A stretch of 64,000 bases of DNA, taken from assembly GCA_029204225.1 (NCBI GenBank), contig CM055112.1, positions 22,510,578 through 22,574,577 of the forward strand. Reading direction: 5' to 3'. This document shows, piece by piece, positions 1-11,677 of this stretch (position 1 is its first letter; each line of letters opens with the position of its first letter). The position numbers and the translations under genes are program-made. This stretch comes from Diphasiastrum complanatum (lineage: Eukaryota > Streptophyta > Lycopodiopsida > Lycopodiales > Lycopodiaceae). The notes beneath the pieces are model-generated. The model made no database searches. It was not told the DNA's origin and saw only the letters and a list, made by a program, of their open reading frames with translations.

Positions 1-1868
1 CAAGAATGACACATGGGAGCTCACTACATTGCCAGAAGGGAAGCAACCAATAGGTTGCAAGTGGGTCTATAAGACCAAGTTTCATGCCAATGGAACAGTG
101 GACAAGTACAAGGCAAGGTTGGTGGCGAAAGGCTATGCTCAGCAAGAGGGGCTAGACTATGATGAGACATTCGCACCTGTTGCTAAAATGACATCTATCA
201 GGACCGTTTTGGCTATAGCCTCATATTTTGATTGGGATGTCCATCAAATGGATGTCAAGAGTGCCTTTCTTAATGGGCACCTACAGGAGGAGGTTTACAT
301 GGAACAACCGCAGGGATTTGAAATAACAGGCAAGGAGAATCTGGTTTGCAGGCTTAGGAAAGCCTTGTATGGGCTCAAACAGGCGCCAAGGGCTTGGTAA
401 AGCCAAATTGATGAGTACTTTGCAAGGCAAGGGTTTGAGAAGAGTAAGTCTGATTGCAATCTTTATGTCTTCAGGGAAGGAGAAGACTTTGTGGTTGTTG
501 TACTCTATGTGGATGATCTACTCATCACGGGAAGCAATAAGAAGCTTATTGCTTGTGTTAAGAAGAATCTTTCTAATGAGTTTGAAATGAAAGATTTGGG
601 TTTGCTACACTATTGCCTAGGAGTTGAAGTTTGGAAAGGAAAGTGTTGTCTTTTTATCTCACAGGCAAAGTATGCACAGAAATTATTGAAGAGGTTTAAC
701 ATGCAAGAAAGCAAACCAATCAGCACACCCATGGATGCAAGCAACAAGCCATCAAAAGATGATGGTCTAGCATTTGCAGATGAGACGCTCTATCGTCAGT
801 TAGTGGGCAGCCTGATTGACCTTACTACCACCAGGCCAGATATCGCTTATGCGGTTGGAATTGCAAGTCAATACATGTGTAAGCCTACCGAAGCACATTG
901 GAAGGCAGCCAAGCGGATCTTACGATATGTGAGAGGGACAGTGACTTATGGGATTGGATACACGGATGACGGGAACCTTCAGCTGGAAGGTTATTCAGAT
1001 TCTGATTGGGCAGGTGATAGAGACGATCGGAGATCGACGACAGGCTATTGCTTCAGCCTAGGTTCAGGGGCTATATCGTGGTACAGTAAGAAGCAGCCTA
1101 CTATTGCTCTATCGTCTACCGAAGCTGAGTACAGGGCGACTACGAGGTCCGCCTGTGAAGCCATTTGGTTACGCCGTCTACTTGAGGACATGCAGATTGC
1201 TCAAGTAAGACCTACATTGTTACATTGTGATAACCAAAGCTGCATTCAGCTTGCAAGGAATCCAGTCTATCATGCACGGACAAAACACATAGAGGTGGAC
1301 CAGCATTTTATATGAGACAAAGTGCACAGTGGGGAGATTGAGCTAGTTTATTGTGACACCAACGACCAGACATCTGATATTTTTACTAAACCACTTAGTA
1401 AAGATAAGTTTGAAAAGTTCAGAACCTTGTTGGGTGTCAGTTTGAATAAAATTGCCATTAAGGGGGGGTGTTGAAGAGTAATGCCTATTTTACCCCTTTT
1501 TGGCTAAGCATTAGTTAAGTTGTACATAACTCATGGGGCATATTTTTAATTAAATGCATGAGACCCCCCCTTTTGTTAAGTTATGTAAATTAGTGCAAGT
1601 GGCCCACTTGGCCAAGTAGCTCACTCCTATGGTTGACACCTAGACTTTCCATGCATGTAAAGGAGGTGCTTGCCTCACAAGGGATTTGGAGGACCCACGC
1701 CCTCCTCTCTCTCTCTAGCAATTCATTTCTTCTTGAGACTTTTGAGTTTGTGTGATGCTCATGCAATTCTCCTTGTGTGATATTTCCATAGCAAAGTTTT
1801 CTCAAGCTTTCATAGTTGATCTAGCATATGAGTTAAGATACTCCATAGCTAGGTCTTGTAAATCTTCA
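1..1868 (+). mobile_element. Ty1/copia retrotransposon relic, 3' portion
   Basis: This is the 3' part of a copia pol followed by a polypurine tract and a 3' LTR. From about 29 to 1,315 the reading frames give a reverse transcriptase (CKWVYKTK near the start, YGLKQAPRAW, then LYVDDLLITG with the YVDD catalytic core) and RNase H (DSDWAGDRDDRRSTTGYCF, SSTEAEYRA, HCDNQSC, then HIEVDQHFI), in the order usual for copia. The 5' part lies outside the window. A purine tract at about 1,460-1,468 precedes the LTR. The element is broken, with only a few breaks visible here. The right end is unclear because Ty3 sequence begins abruptly after it. The family call is firm; the outer limit is not. Confidence 0.9.
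1469..1868 (+). repeat. 3' LTR of the copia relic
   Basis: The LTR starts TGTTGAAGAG directly after a run of seven G in the polypurine tract. It contains a short CT-rich tract near 1,705. Its right edge is inferred from the point where Ty3 pol sequence begins (about 1,862-1,870), so this LTR may be truncated. Confidence 0.65.
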
Positions 1869-3696
1869 ATACCTTGGTCACATTATTTCGGACCATGGGT
1901 TGGAAATGGACCCAAATAAAGTCCGGCAAGTACGTGAATGGCCTATCCGTGAAACCATCCGTGAGGTTAAGTCTTTTTTGGGCTTTACGGGGTTCTTTCA
2001 TAGATTCATCTTGAACTATGCATTAATTGCAATATCCTTGACGAATGTCCTTAGAGGGGCTAAAAGAGTTAGCCTGCACAGTAAGTTCAGTCCTCCGGTT
2101 ACTTGGACTGAAGAGTTGAATCAGAGTTTTGAGAACCTCAAATACTGTGTAACTATAGTGCCTATTCTACACATAGTGGATCCTAACAAGCCGTATGTAC
2201 TTGAAACGGATGCCAGTGACTATGCTATAGGCGCAGTCCTATATCAGGATGGTAGACCGGTAGCTTTTGAAAGCAAGAAGTTGGACCCTGCTCAAAGGCG
2301 GTATTCCACCTATGACAAGGAACTTTTCGCTGTTATTCATGCCCTGAAAGTTTGGAGACATTATGTGTATGGCTCCCAGTTTACTATAGTTATTGACCAT
2401 CAAGCGTTAAAGTATATTAACGATGCGGTCGACCTTAGGGGTCGTAAGGCCAGGTGGTCAGAGATGCTCCAAGAATTTCATTATGACATTGAGTACCGGA
2501 AGGGTACTTCTAATAGTGTCGCGGATGCCTTAAGCCGGATTGGAGAGGTTAATCAGTTAAGCTTTTCTGAGATCCAATCTGAGTTGTATCTGTCCTTAAG
2601 AGATTTGTGTAAAACCGATAGGTACTTCGGTCGTATTTGGCTAGACATCCTGGCAGGTTCTTCTAGATCTAGTGATGAGCTTGGAATGCAAGATTCCAAG
2701 ATTTCTCCTCAGGACAAGATAGAGAGAGACTATTCCATTAGGAATGGGTTACTTTTCCGGAATGGAAAAGTTTGTGTGCCAGAAAATGATGATATAAGGG
2801 CCCAAATCTTGCATGAATGTCATGACAGCCCGTGTGCAGGGCACCCTAGCGCTCAAAGGACGCTTGACTTAGTAAGAAGGAATTTTTACTGGCCAAACTT
2901 AAAAAGTCAAGTGGAGGCATATGTTCACAAGTGTGCAGAATGCCAAGTTAATAAAGCCGAAAGACTTAAGGCAGCTGGTTTGTTAATGCCCTTGGAAATT
3001 CCCGAAAGAAAGTGGGAAAGCATTTCCATGGACTTTATGGTTGGGCTACCTCGGACAGGGAAGCAAAATGATGCCAGTTGAGAAATAGTTGACAGGTTAA
3101 CTAAAATGGCGCAGTTCATACCAACCAAGCAAACTGTCAAAGCTTTTGAACTTGCTCAGCTTTTCATTGAAAAGTTGTTCAGGTTGTTTGGTTTGCCAAA
3201 TGACATTGTTAGTGATCGAGATCCAAAGTTCACTGGCAAATTCTGGCAAGCGGTCTTTGAGAAATTAGAGACCACTTTAAGTTTGGGGTCATCAGATCAT
3301 CCTGAATCAGATGGTCAGACAGAGAGGACGAACCAGTCTATGGAAGATATGCTTCGGGCATATGTTTCTAGAAGACAGTCGGATTGGGAAAGGTACCTTC
3401 CAATGATTGAGTTTGCGTATAACAGCGCAAAGCACTCAGCGACGGGTGGAAAGGATGACTTGATGCCTCAGGAGGACTTAGTTCAGCTAGAGGACCTATC
3501 ATCCTTTGTACCTACTGAACCTCAGGCCATTGTTGATGTACGTCAACGTGGGCTCAGAAACCGGCAGGTAACTGAGTACTTGGTTCGTTGGAAAGGAAGC
3601 TCTGAGGACGATGATACTTGGGAAAAGGAACATGACCTTAAACTGAGGTTCCCTGGATTCCTTCCTTAGATAAGGAATTTTTTAAGGAAGAGGGAA
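1869..3696 (+). mobile_element. Ty3 chromovirus, partial copy sharing the next LTR
   Basis: This fragment carries the 3' half of a Ty3 pol and is closely similar to 7,470-9,688. Visible parts are the end of reverse transcriptase, RNase H (ETDASDYAIGAVLYQ, DKELFAVIHALKVWRHY), the integrase HHCC zinc domain (HECHDSPCAGHP, CAECQVNK), the integrase core (SDRDPKFTGKFW, SDGQTERTNQ) and a C-terminal chromodomain (EYLVRWKGSSEDDDTWE). The chromodomain places it among the chromoviruses. It has no 5' LTR of its own. On its right it runs through a purine tract into the LTR at 3,697, which also serves as the 5' LTR of the next copy. It is broken, with several breaks. Confidence 0.9.
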
Positions 3697-4325
3697 TGTT
3701 AGGGACCCAACTCCCTTGGGTCCCAAACCCAGACTTGAGACTGGACGATGACTGGACCTGTAGACTTGACCGGTGACAGATCTAGTCTCACGTTTTTATA
3801 TTGAATCCCATCTGTATCCGGGGAAAGAAGGAAGTCCTCGCTCTGGGCTCTCATGTGTCTCCATAAAGAATAATAGATCTCGGCCAGTAATAAAGTCAAT
3901 CAGGTCCCCTACAGTAGAAGATGAGTGTATGCCAACACAGTTCATCATTGTCTTTCTACAAGTACAAGTTTGCATCGGAATGTTGGTATGGTAGAGAGTG
4001 CACATGGCTTGGAGTCTCTCTCCTTGGAGGTATACAAGGGGAGGAGGACTCATTTGCCATCCATTCTGTCTACCTAGGAGGAGGTGGATGGAGAAGCGTG
4101 TGCACGGCCAGGATGTTTGCTAGCATGAGGCCGGAGATGGCTGAGAGCCTAGGCGGTGGTATGGGACGCTGTCTGGGATGGAGGTCGGATCCAGCTTGAT
4201 ACGGTCACAGGCCAGGGCACGGTGGGTGGACCCGGATTGGGTCCTACGGCGGGGTGGAACGTGAATCGTTTGGTCTCTTGTGGTTAACCGACACCTGGAG
4301 GTTTGCAGTAAGTAGGATTGTAACA
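3697..4325 (+). repeat. 5' LTR of Ty3 chromovirus (shared LTR)
   Basis: The LTR begins TGTTAGGGACC and ends GATTGTAACA, giving canonical TG...CA ends. It follows a purine tract belonging to the partial copy on the left and precedes a Met-tRNA primer-binding site on the right, so it serves both copies. It matches 9,689-10,135 but is longer in its first half. Confidence 0.85.
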
Positions 4326-4327
4326 TA

Positions 4328-4340
4328 TGGTATTAGAGCC
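4328..4340 (+). other. Primer-binding site, initiator Met tRNA
   Basis: TGGTATTAGAGCC lies two bases after the 5' LTR. It differs by one base from the usual plant initiator-Met complement TGGTATCAGAGC, which fixes the LTR end and the strand. Confidence 0.8.
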
Positions 4341-5238
4341 ATTGCATGCTAAAAGCAGGTGCGTTGATCGGTAGAGTTTCTGTTTTGGCACTTCTGACGG
4401 ATTACTAAACGGGCTTAAAACGCATTTTTTATGCGTCTTTTTCTATTCTCCCTTCCGCTGTTTTCTAAAAAAAAAAAACTCAAGTAAAAGTTTTTAAAAA
4501 AAAATTGTTGGGGCCCTAAGGAGGACTTGCCACGTGGCACTGTCCAAGGTGGGACAAGTGGCGGTCCTTCCTATTGAAAATCCACTCAGGAATCGTGGAT
4601 TTTTAGTCGCGATGGGGCCCTCCTCAGCTATAAACAAAAACATGATTTCCTTCCATCGCTGTTTGACCAGCGGGAGTTACCAAAAAGCATTTAGAAAACC
4701 TGCCACGTGGCATCTTATGGGCCAGGTGAGGTGGCAGCTGGTAGCGCCCTCCTATTGCGATGACTGTCAGATCCTTATCTGAGAAAATCAGGGCCCTCCC
4801 TGAAAATCTAGATAAGTTTTCCTCTTCCTATTGCTGTCTGCCAGCGATGGACAGGTTGAAGGAAAACTAGAGATAGAAGGGGAGAAGGGAACTGTAGGCC
4901 ACCTGGCTGGTTGCCAAGAGTTGGCCAATAAGCTGAGGTGGAAGCTAGGTGGCAAGGCAAGCCACTTGGCAGGTGGTAGGATGGCATGGAGAGGGAGGTA
5001 TGCCTCTTCCATGCATCTGTTTTGTGTGAAAAGAGGTGGAGGTGGTGGTGCATCCTTGTCTTTGCTCTCTCTTATTTCTCTTGGCGGCCATGGACAATAC
5101 CATTGGGTTTGTGAAGAGACAACAAGAGTAGCCTTGTATCTACCTTCCTTGAGTAGCTTTTGATTCTCTTCTGTCATCTTTTCTTAATTCACCTCTCTTC
5201 TCTTTATAAAAATGGAGCCTACTCCTACCACATAGCCT
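4341..5238 (+). other. Untranslated leader of Ty3 chromovirus
   Basis: About 900 bases lie between the primer site and the first gag ATG. The leader holds A-rich tracts (about 4,469-4,503), two CACGTG palindromes (4,531-4,536 and 4,704-4,709) and several GCCACSTGG-like repeats. I see no convincing reading frame. A pyrimidine-rich stretch (about 5,160-5,210) immediately precedes gag. Confidence 0.6.
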
Positions 5239-6591
5239 ATGTCCCATGTTCATGAGGCTACAGCATCTGCCTCTGTTTTAGACCCTGATGCTTTGATGCT
5301 GGCTATTAACAGTCTACAGCAACAGATTGTGGATATGCAAGCAAAGCACAGTCGGGATCAGCAGGATTTCAAGGAATTGACGCAGCTAAGGCAATTGGTG
5401 CATCAACCCTTGTTTACTCCTGAAGTTTTTGCTGGGGAAAAGAAGGATAGAACCCCGGAGGCCGTCTTGAATGGTTGGATCGATCGAATTCGCACTTTTC
5501 CATGCACGATTCATCCGAGGACAACAAGATCAATCTAGCCGTCATGTACCTGCGAGGTGAAGCATTTACCTGGTGGCAAGATATAAGGGGTAAGCCTGAA
5601 GTTCCTAGGAATTGGGAGGATTTTTGTAAGGCCTTTAAGGCGGCTTTCCTTCCTATTCTTGATGATTTTGAATTTTACTGTCAGTATGCAACAATCCATA
5701 TGGGGAATCGGCCCCTGGATCAGTATTTACAGGAGTTTCAAGAGGTCTATTTTAGAATAGATCCTTTGCTAGTAAAGTTGCACTTCATACTGGGGTTGCC
5801 AAGAGACTGCCAGCTAGAGGTCAAGAGGAACCAGCCTCTTACCCTCGAGGATGCTGTTCGCTTCGCCAGAATCTACGATGATACTCGTACAATGGCTAAG
5901 CCTGAGACTGGTGTCTTGCCCGACGTAAAGGGTTAGAAGCCTTTCTTTCCCAAGAAATTGAAAGACAAGGCAAAGGAAGGGGCTTCAGGTTCAGGGAAAT
6001 CGAAGAAAAGATCTACCTTTCATGAAAGCCAGAAGCGACAATTTGTGCTTCAATTGCATGGAACCCGGTCATGTCGCGAAGGAATGTCCAAAGAAACGGA
6101 AAGCTAAAGGGGCATCTTTTAAGACGCCAGGTAACTCTAGCATATCTAGTGTAAATCTTTCCTTTGCTGGTAATTTTGTGTGTGAGCATTGTTGTTTTAA
6201 TACAGCTGTTTTTGGCCCTCATGACCTCATTCGGATGAAGGGAGTTGTGGGTGGCCAAGCCGTAACTGTTTTATTTGACGATGGTTCCACACACAATTTT
6301 ATTAACGCTAATTTGTTGCGGAAGCTAAAGATGGAAACAAGGCAAAGTGACCACCGATACACAGTGAAGCTGGCAACTGGAGCAGAAAGCCAAGTTTGGG
6401 ACCAGATAGTCCCATGTCTACCAATAGAGATTCAAGCCTATAAGGATAAATTAGACTTTCATATTATGAATCTAGATAGGGTAGATGTTATACTTGGTAA
6501 GGAATGGTTCTATGAGAGGAACGAGTCTATGAAGAAAAACTATGTAACACACAGTTTGTCATTCTTACATAACGGCTCACTCATAGAATAA
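5239..6591 (+). pseudogene. gag and protease region of Ty3 chromovirus
   Basis: The frames begin MSHVHEATAS, with a predicted helical N-terminus, then a retro-gag core (LRGEAFTWWQDIRG, FCKAFKAAFLP, QYLQEFQEVYFRI) at about 5,475-5,936. A CCHC zinc knuckle, CFNCMEPGHVAKEC, lies at about 6,046-6,087. A protease-like segment with VLFDDGSTHNFIN follows near 6,270-6,310 and VILGKEWF near 6,490. The region is broken into a small number of frames and is treated as a fossil. Confidence 0.88.
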
Positions 6592-6810
6592 AATGGAAAT
6601 GTTGATATTTCTACTCCATATATGCTTTCTGCTTTGGAAACTGTTAAATGTATGGATATTGTTGATTGCAGTTCTTATTTATGTTGGGTAAAAGATTTTA
6701 CTTACCATGAAGAACGTAGTTTGCAATTTTACAATCTCCAAATGGAGCTAATGTCTAACAACCTAAAACAAGAAAACTCGCCGGAAGGTGAAATGTTTAG
6801 GAAACTTTAG

Positions 6811-6877
6811 GAACTATCAGGAATCAGTTTGATACCATGGGTGTTGACCATGGTATCAAACTGATTCCTGGTAGTTC
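6811..6877. repeat. 30-bp inverted repeat with 7-base loop
   Basis: The arms at 6,811-6,840 and 6,848-6,877 are reverse complements at 29 of 30 positions; the one mismatch would form a G-T wobble in RNA. The loop is GTGTTGA. The right arm falls in the stretch coding for the start of the reverse transcriptase domain, so the left arm looks like an inverted copy of it. Confidence 0.9.
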
Positions 6878-9663
6878 TCCTATATCACTGTATCCATATA
6901 GGATGAGTACTACTGAAGAGGATGGGGTTTATAGGCAACTACAAAATTACCTAAAGATGGGCCATGTAAGGCCTAGTAAATCTCCCTGGGGGGGGGCACC
7001 TGTGCTCCTTGTTGATAAAAAAGACGGAGGTACTCATCGTTGTGTGGACTTTAAAAAATTGAATAAGTTAACGATTAAAAACTGTTATCCCTTGCCGCGA
7101 ATGGATAAACTGGTTGATCGATTGCATGGTGCAAAGTACTTCACCAAAATCGATTTGAGATCCGGGTATCATCAGATTCGAATAAAAACTGAGGATGTTG
7201 AAAAAACCGGGTTCAGAGCTAGGAACGGCCATTATGAGTTTCTTGTTTTACCATTTGGCTTGACAAATGCTCCAGCGACTTTCCAGCAGATGATGAACAA
7301 TCTTCTTCGTCCATATCTGAGAAAGTTACTTAGATGATATTCTCATCTATAGTAAGACCTTGGAGGAGCATGAGGAGCATCTCAGGACTGTCTTAAAGTT
7401 ACTTAGACAGGAGAAGCTTTTTGCCAAGGAGTCCAAATGTGTGTTCTTCTAGGAAAGGTTGTTATACCTTGTTCACATTATTTCGGACCATGGGTTGGAA
7501 ATTGACCCAAATAAAGTCCGACAAGTACGTGAATGGCCTATCCCTAAAACCATCTGGGAGGTTAAGTCCTTTTTGGGCTTTACGGGGTTTTTTCTTAGAT
7601 TCATCTTGAACTATGCATTAATTGCATTGGCCTTGACGAATGTCCTCAGAGGGGCTAAAAGAGTTAGCCGGCACAGTAAGTATAGTCCTCCAGTTACTTG
7701 GACTGAAGAGTTGAATCAGAGTTTTGAGAACCTCAAATACTGTGTAACTACAACGCCTATTTTACACATAGTGGATCCTAACAAGCCGTATGTACTTGAA
7801 ACGGATGCCAATGACTATGCTATAGGCGCAGTCCTATATCAAGATGGTAGACCGGTAGCTTTTGAAAGCAAGAAGTTGGACCCTGCTCAAAGGCGGTATT
7901 CCACCTATGACAAGGAACTTTTCGCTGTTATTCATGCCCTGAAAGTTTGGAGACATTATTTGTATGGCTCCCAGTTTACTATAGTTATTGACCATCAAGC
8001 GTTAAAGTATATTAACGAAGCGGTCGACCTTAGGGGTCGTAAGGCCAGGTGGTCAGAGATGCTCCAAGAATTTCATTATGACATTGAGTACTGGAAGGGT
8101 ACTTCTAATAGTGTCGCGGATGCCTTAAGCCGGATTGGAGAGGTTAATCAGTTAAGCTTTTTTGAGATTCAATCTGAGTTGTATCTGTCCTTAAGAGATT
8201 TCTGTAAGACCGATAGATACTTCGGTCGTATTTGGCTAGACGTCTTTGCAGGTTCTTCTAGATCTAGTGATGAGCTTGGAATGCAGGATTCCAAGATTTC
8301 TCCTCAGGACAATATACAAAGAGACTATTCCATTAAGAATGGGTTACTTTTCCGGAATGGAAAAGTTTGTGTGCCAGAAAATGATGATATAAGGTCCAAA
8401 ATCCTGCATGAATGTCATGACAGCCCGTGTGTAGGGCACCCTGGCGCTCAAAGGACACTTGACTTAGTAAAAAGGAGCTTTTACTGGCCAAATTTAAAAA
8501 GTCAAGTGGAGGCATATGTTCACAAGTGTGCGCAATGTCAAGTTAATAAAGTTGAAAGACTTAAGGCAGCTGGTTTGTTAATGCCCTTGGAAATTCCCGA
8601 AAAAAAGTCTGAAAGTATTTCCATGGACTTTGTGGTTGGGCTACCTGGGACGGGGAAGCAAAATGATGCCATTTGGGTAATAGTTGACAGGTTAACTAAA
8701 ATGGCGCAGTTCATACCAACCAAGCAAACTGTCAAAGCTTCTGAACTTGCACAACTTTTCGTGGAAAAGTTGTTCAGGTTGTTTGGTTTGTCGAATGACA
8801 TTGTTAGTGATCGAGATCCAAAGTTCACTGGCAAATTCTGGCAAGCGGTCTTTGAGAAATTAGAGACCACTCTAAGTTTGGGGTCATCAGATCATCTTGA
8901 ATCGGATGGTCAGACAGAGAGGACAAACCAGTCTATGGAAGATATGCTTCGAGCATATATTTCCAGAAGACAGTCGGATTGGGAAAGGTACCTTCCAATG
9001 ATTGAGTTTGCGTATAATAGCACAAAGCACTCAGCGACGGGTTTTAGTCCATTTTCTCTGATGTATGGTTTCCAGCCTAGGGCTCCCATTTCGGTGGGCC
9101 TCAAAGGCCTCAAGGTTAAAGCAGCAGTAGATTTCCTGTATGATATGCAAGAAATGTTGCTTGTTGCTCGCGAAAACGTAAAAACGGCTCAAGATAGAGC
9201 CCAATTTTACGCTAATCAAAAGCGACGACCTAGGGTCTATGAGGAGGGGGGGGGGGTATATCTTAGAATTCCAAAAGATTCTAAGGTTCTAAGGATTGGA
9301 AAATGTCCTAAGTTGTCACCTTGTTACGTAGGGCCATTCCATATAGTAAAGAAACTCCATCGGAATGCCCAGCTGGAACTTCCTCAAGGTGTTAAGGTAC
9401 ATCCAATTTTTCACATTAGTCGTTTAAAGGAACGACTTGGTGGAAAGGATGACTTGATGTCTCAGGAGGACCTAGTTCAGTTGGAGGACCTATCATCCTT
9501 TGTACCTACTAAACCACAGGCCATTGTTGATGTACGTCAACGTGGACTCAGGAACCGGCAGGTAACTGAGTACTTGGTTCGTTGGAAAGGAAGTTTCAAG
9601 GACGATGATACTTGGGAGAAGGAACATGACCTTAAACTGAGATTCCTTGGATTCCTTCCTTAG
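6837..9663 (+). pseudogene. pol region of Ty3 chromovirus (RT, RNase H, integrase, chromodomain)
   Basis: Reverse transcriptase spans about 6,885-7,360 ([59 protein letters not shown]). RNase H lies near 7,790-8,130 (ETDANDYAIGAVLYQ, DALSRIGEV at its end). The integrase zinc domain is near 8,405-8,560 and the core near 8,600-9,100 (SMDFVVGLP, IVSDRDPKFTGKFW, SDGQTERTNQSMED). A GPFHIV-type C-terminal domain follows near 9,330-9,440, and a chromodomain at about 9,540-9,650 (EYLVRWKGSFKDDDTWE). The region is broken but largely open. The chromodomain is known in this lineage to bias integration towards chromatin carrying particular histone marks; that role is family knowledge. Confidence 0.9.
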
Positions 9664-9688
9664 ATAAGGAATTTTTTGGAAGAGGGAA

Positions 9689-10135
9689 TGTTAGGGACCC
9701 AACTCCCTTGCTTCCCAAACCCAAACTTGAGACTGGACGATGACTGGGCTTGTAGACTTGACTGGTGACTCGTGAACCTGCATGGTTGCCACGTGTCATG
9801 ATAAAGGAGTGCACATGGCTTGGAGTCTCTCTCCTTGGAGGTATACAAGGGGAGGAGGACTCATTTGCCATCCATTCTGTCCTCCTAGGAGGAGGTGGAT
9901 GGAGAGCGTGTGCACGGCCAGGATGTTTGCTAGCATGAGGCAGGAGATGGCTGAGAGCCTAGGCGGTGGTATGGGATGCCGTCTGGGATGGAGGTCGGAT
10001 CCAGCTTGATACGGTCACAGGCCAGGACACGGTGGGTGGACCCGGATTGGGTCCTACGGCAGGGTGGAACGTGAATCGTTCGGTGTCTTGTGGTTAACCG
10101 GCACCTGGAGGTTTGCAGTAACTAGGATTGTAACA
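9689..10135 (+). repeat. 3' LTR of Ty3 chromovirus
   Basis: The LTR starts TGTTAGGGACC after a purine tract and ends TTGTAACA. Its last 330 bases match 4,000-4,325 closely. A CACGTG palindrome occurs at 9,790-9,795. Confidence 0.85.
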
Positions 10136-10924
10136 ACTTTTGGAATCATGTGGGAACTATTGATGGATTGCAAATCCATATTTTGGCTTGTGGCTGGTTT
10201 TTTGGTTACCTACTTTGGATGGAGCATGCTTGTCTTCACTCTTCGACTTGATGCTACCGCACTTCGTATTCTACATCTCTTCTACATCGGGCATGATTGG
10301 GGCTAAGATTTCGACTACTTCAAGCTGAAGTTTTTTTTTGGCGGCATTAAGCCTGGACAACAAGCTACATCTTTTCTTTTTCGGTTACATGGAGTTTTGG
10401 GCAGCATGCAACACTTTGCATTTTTGTTGCAATTTTTCATACTTCATGTTATGTTATGTTTTTACATTATCATTTAAGGAGGGTGTTAGAAATAATAAAT
10501 GATAATGTTAGTTCCCCATAGGTTACTTTGACCCAAAAGGTTGAGACTTGTGTAACCATGGGGTAGATTTATTATTTAGACCATGTTAAGATAGTTTTAG
10601 TTAAGTTGGACCCAATTTTGGTCTAGTGGTAACTCGTGGGTCCAAGTAAAGTCTAATTATGTTAAGGGACCATATCTTGACTTTTGGGAGTGCCCTATAA
10701 TTAGTAGTGGGTTTGGAAGGTTCTAGAACTTAGAGTTTGGAAGAGTCGAGGCCCTTGGAAGGCCTATTTATATGTACTCATTGTTCATTTGTAATTCATT
10801 TTCTTTCAAGCATTGCTACTACTTTCTCTCTCCTTGAGGGCGCCTAACCCTCCTCCCCTTCTTCTTCTTCTTCTTGTATATGGAGATTGAATGTTAGAAG
10901 GATCTTGGCACTTTGATTCCTACA
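10136..10924 (+). mobile_element. Copia-type retrotransposon 3' end with LTR
   Basis: A short internal remnant (10,136-10,476) without a recognisable gene leads to the purine tract AAGGAGGG (about 10,477-10,483) and an LTR at 10,484-10,924 (TGTTAGAAAT ... TTCCTACA). The AAGGAGGGTGTTAGAA junction is typical of plant copia elements. The left side is cut by the Ty3 LTR ending at 10,135. The right side abuts a LINE, so this element probably inserted into the LINE first and the chromovirus came later. Confidence 0.65.
10484..10924 (+). repeat. LTR, copia type
   Basis: The 441-bp LTR has TG...CA ends. It contains a TATTTATATG TATA-like stretch near 10,764 and a CTT trinucleotide run near 10,858-10,875. 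Confidence 0.65.
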
Positions 10925-11652
10925 TCCTAATGTGGTATCCAAAAAGTGCTTGGCCTCTGCTATGGCCTCCCATGTGTCTGGAATCCCTCTGACCCTAACG
11001 TTGAGAGCCTTGTACTCCCGGGATTTCTGTTCCTGGATCGTGGCTAAGATGACCGAAGTAACTTGGTTTAGTGCCTTTCTTCAATACCGATGCCCAAGAA
11101 AGGGCTTCTTCCTTCTGCTGCTCAATCTTTTGTTCCAATGCTTTTATCATAGTGGTGGTAGACTTGGAGGCTGAAATATGTTTGTTGCCAATTGCTTGTT
11201 TCAAATGTATAATCCTGGACTGCATTCCTTTCTTTCAAATGTATAATATGTTTGTCGCGATCATTTCTTTCAACTGGAAGAGTTCCATTTTCATGGTTTG
11301 GAAATCAGCTTTGAACTGATCTTCTTGTCAAGATGAGAACAGTTTGCTAGATCTTGATGGAGTATAGGGGATGGGTATTGATTCTCGAGTGGAAGAAGAA
11401 GAACAAGAAGCAGTTGGTGGTCTAGGAATCTGAAGGAGGCCAGCATTAAGATTAGATGGCCGAGAAGGAGGGCCGGAATGTAGGCTGAGGGCAGGAGTAG
11501 AAGAGGGGAAAGCTGCCACACAGGCAGCCTGCGTGGCAGAAGATGTTGCCACGCAGGCGAGCGTTGCCTGTGTGGCACGCTGATGCATTGCCATGCAGGC
11601 AAGCGTTGCCTGCGTGGGCGTGGCAAGAGCTAGGGCGCGACGGGGCGGCATG
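10925..11652 (-). mobile_element. L1-like LINE fragment B (ORF1 part)
   Basis: On the minus strand an ATG at 11,651 starts MPPRRALALATP, the same opening pattern as LINE copy A (TPRRKGVIAPT). It is followed by a Pro/Ser/Ala-rich stretch, a helical segment (TTTMIKALEQKIEQQKEEA), SWASVLKKG, and then, after a frame change near 11,070, KALNVRVRGIPDTWEA. That last motif is the start of the RNA-recognition fold of LINE ORF1 proteins and is nearly identical in copy A. The fragment stops where the copia LTR begins. Its 5' end sits directly on the (GA)n tract at 11,653. It carries at least one internal stop besides the frame change, so it is non-functional. Confidence 0.75.
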
Positions 11653-11677
11653 GAGAGAGAGAGAGAGAGAGAGAGAG
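11653..11677. repeat. (GA)n tract at LINE A 3' end
   Basis: About 12 GA units separate the 3' end of LINE A (AATAAAGC on the minus strand) from the 5' end of LINE B. It occupies the position where a LINE tail is expected. Confidence 0.85.

Larger units (their letters stand above)
3697..10135 (+). mobile_element. Ty3 chromovirus, near full length, broken
   Basis: The element reads LTR (3,697-4,325), primer-binding site (4,328-4,340), leader, gag, pol, purine tract (about 9,677-9,688), LTR (9,689-10,135). Total length is about 6.4 kb. All expected domains can be found in order: retro-gag, CCHC knuckle, protease, reverse transcriptase, RNase H, integrase, chromodomain. It is broken at several places, so it is a fossil, although the RNase H to chromodomain part is one long open frame (7,459-9,663). 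The two LTRs differ noticeably in length, which makes a simple LTR-divergence age unreliable. The tandem arrangement with the partial copy on its left suggests recombination between related copies. It appears younger than the LINEs nearby. Confidence 0.92.

Noticed and set aside
10925-10950. TGTGGTATCC after the copia LTR read as a primer-binding site
   Set aside because: The minus strand here continues LINE ORF1 (EAKHFLD), so the LTR is a 3' LTR abutting a LINE.
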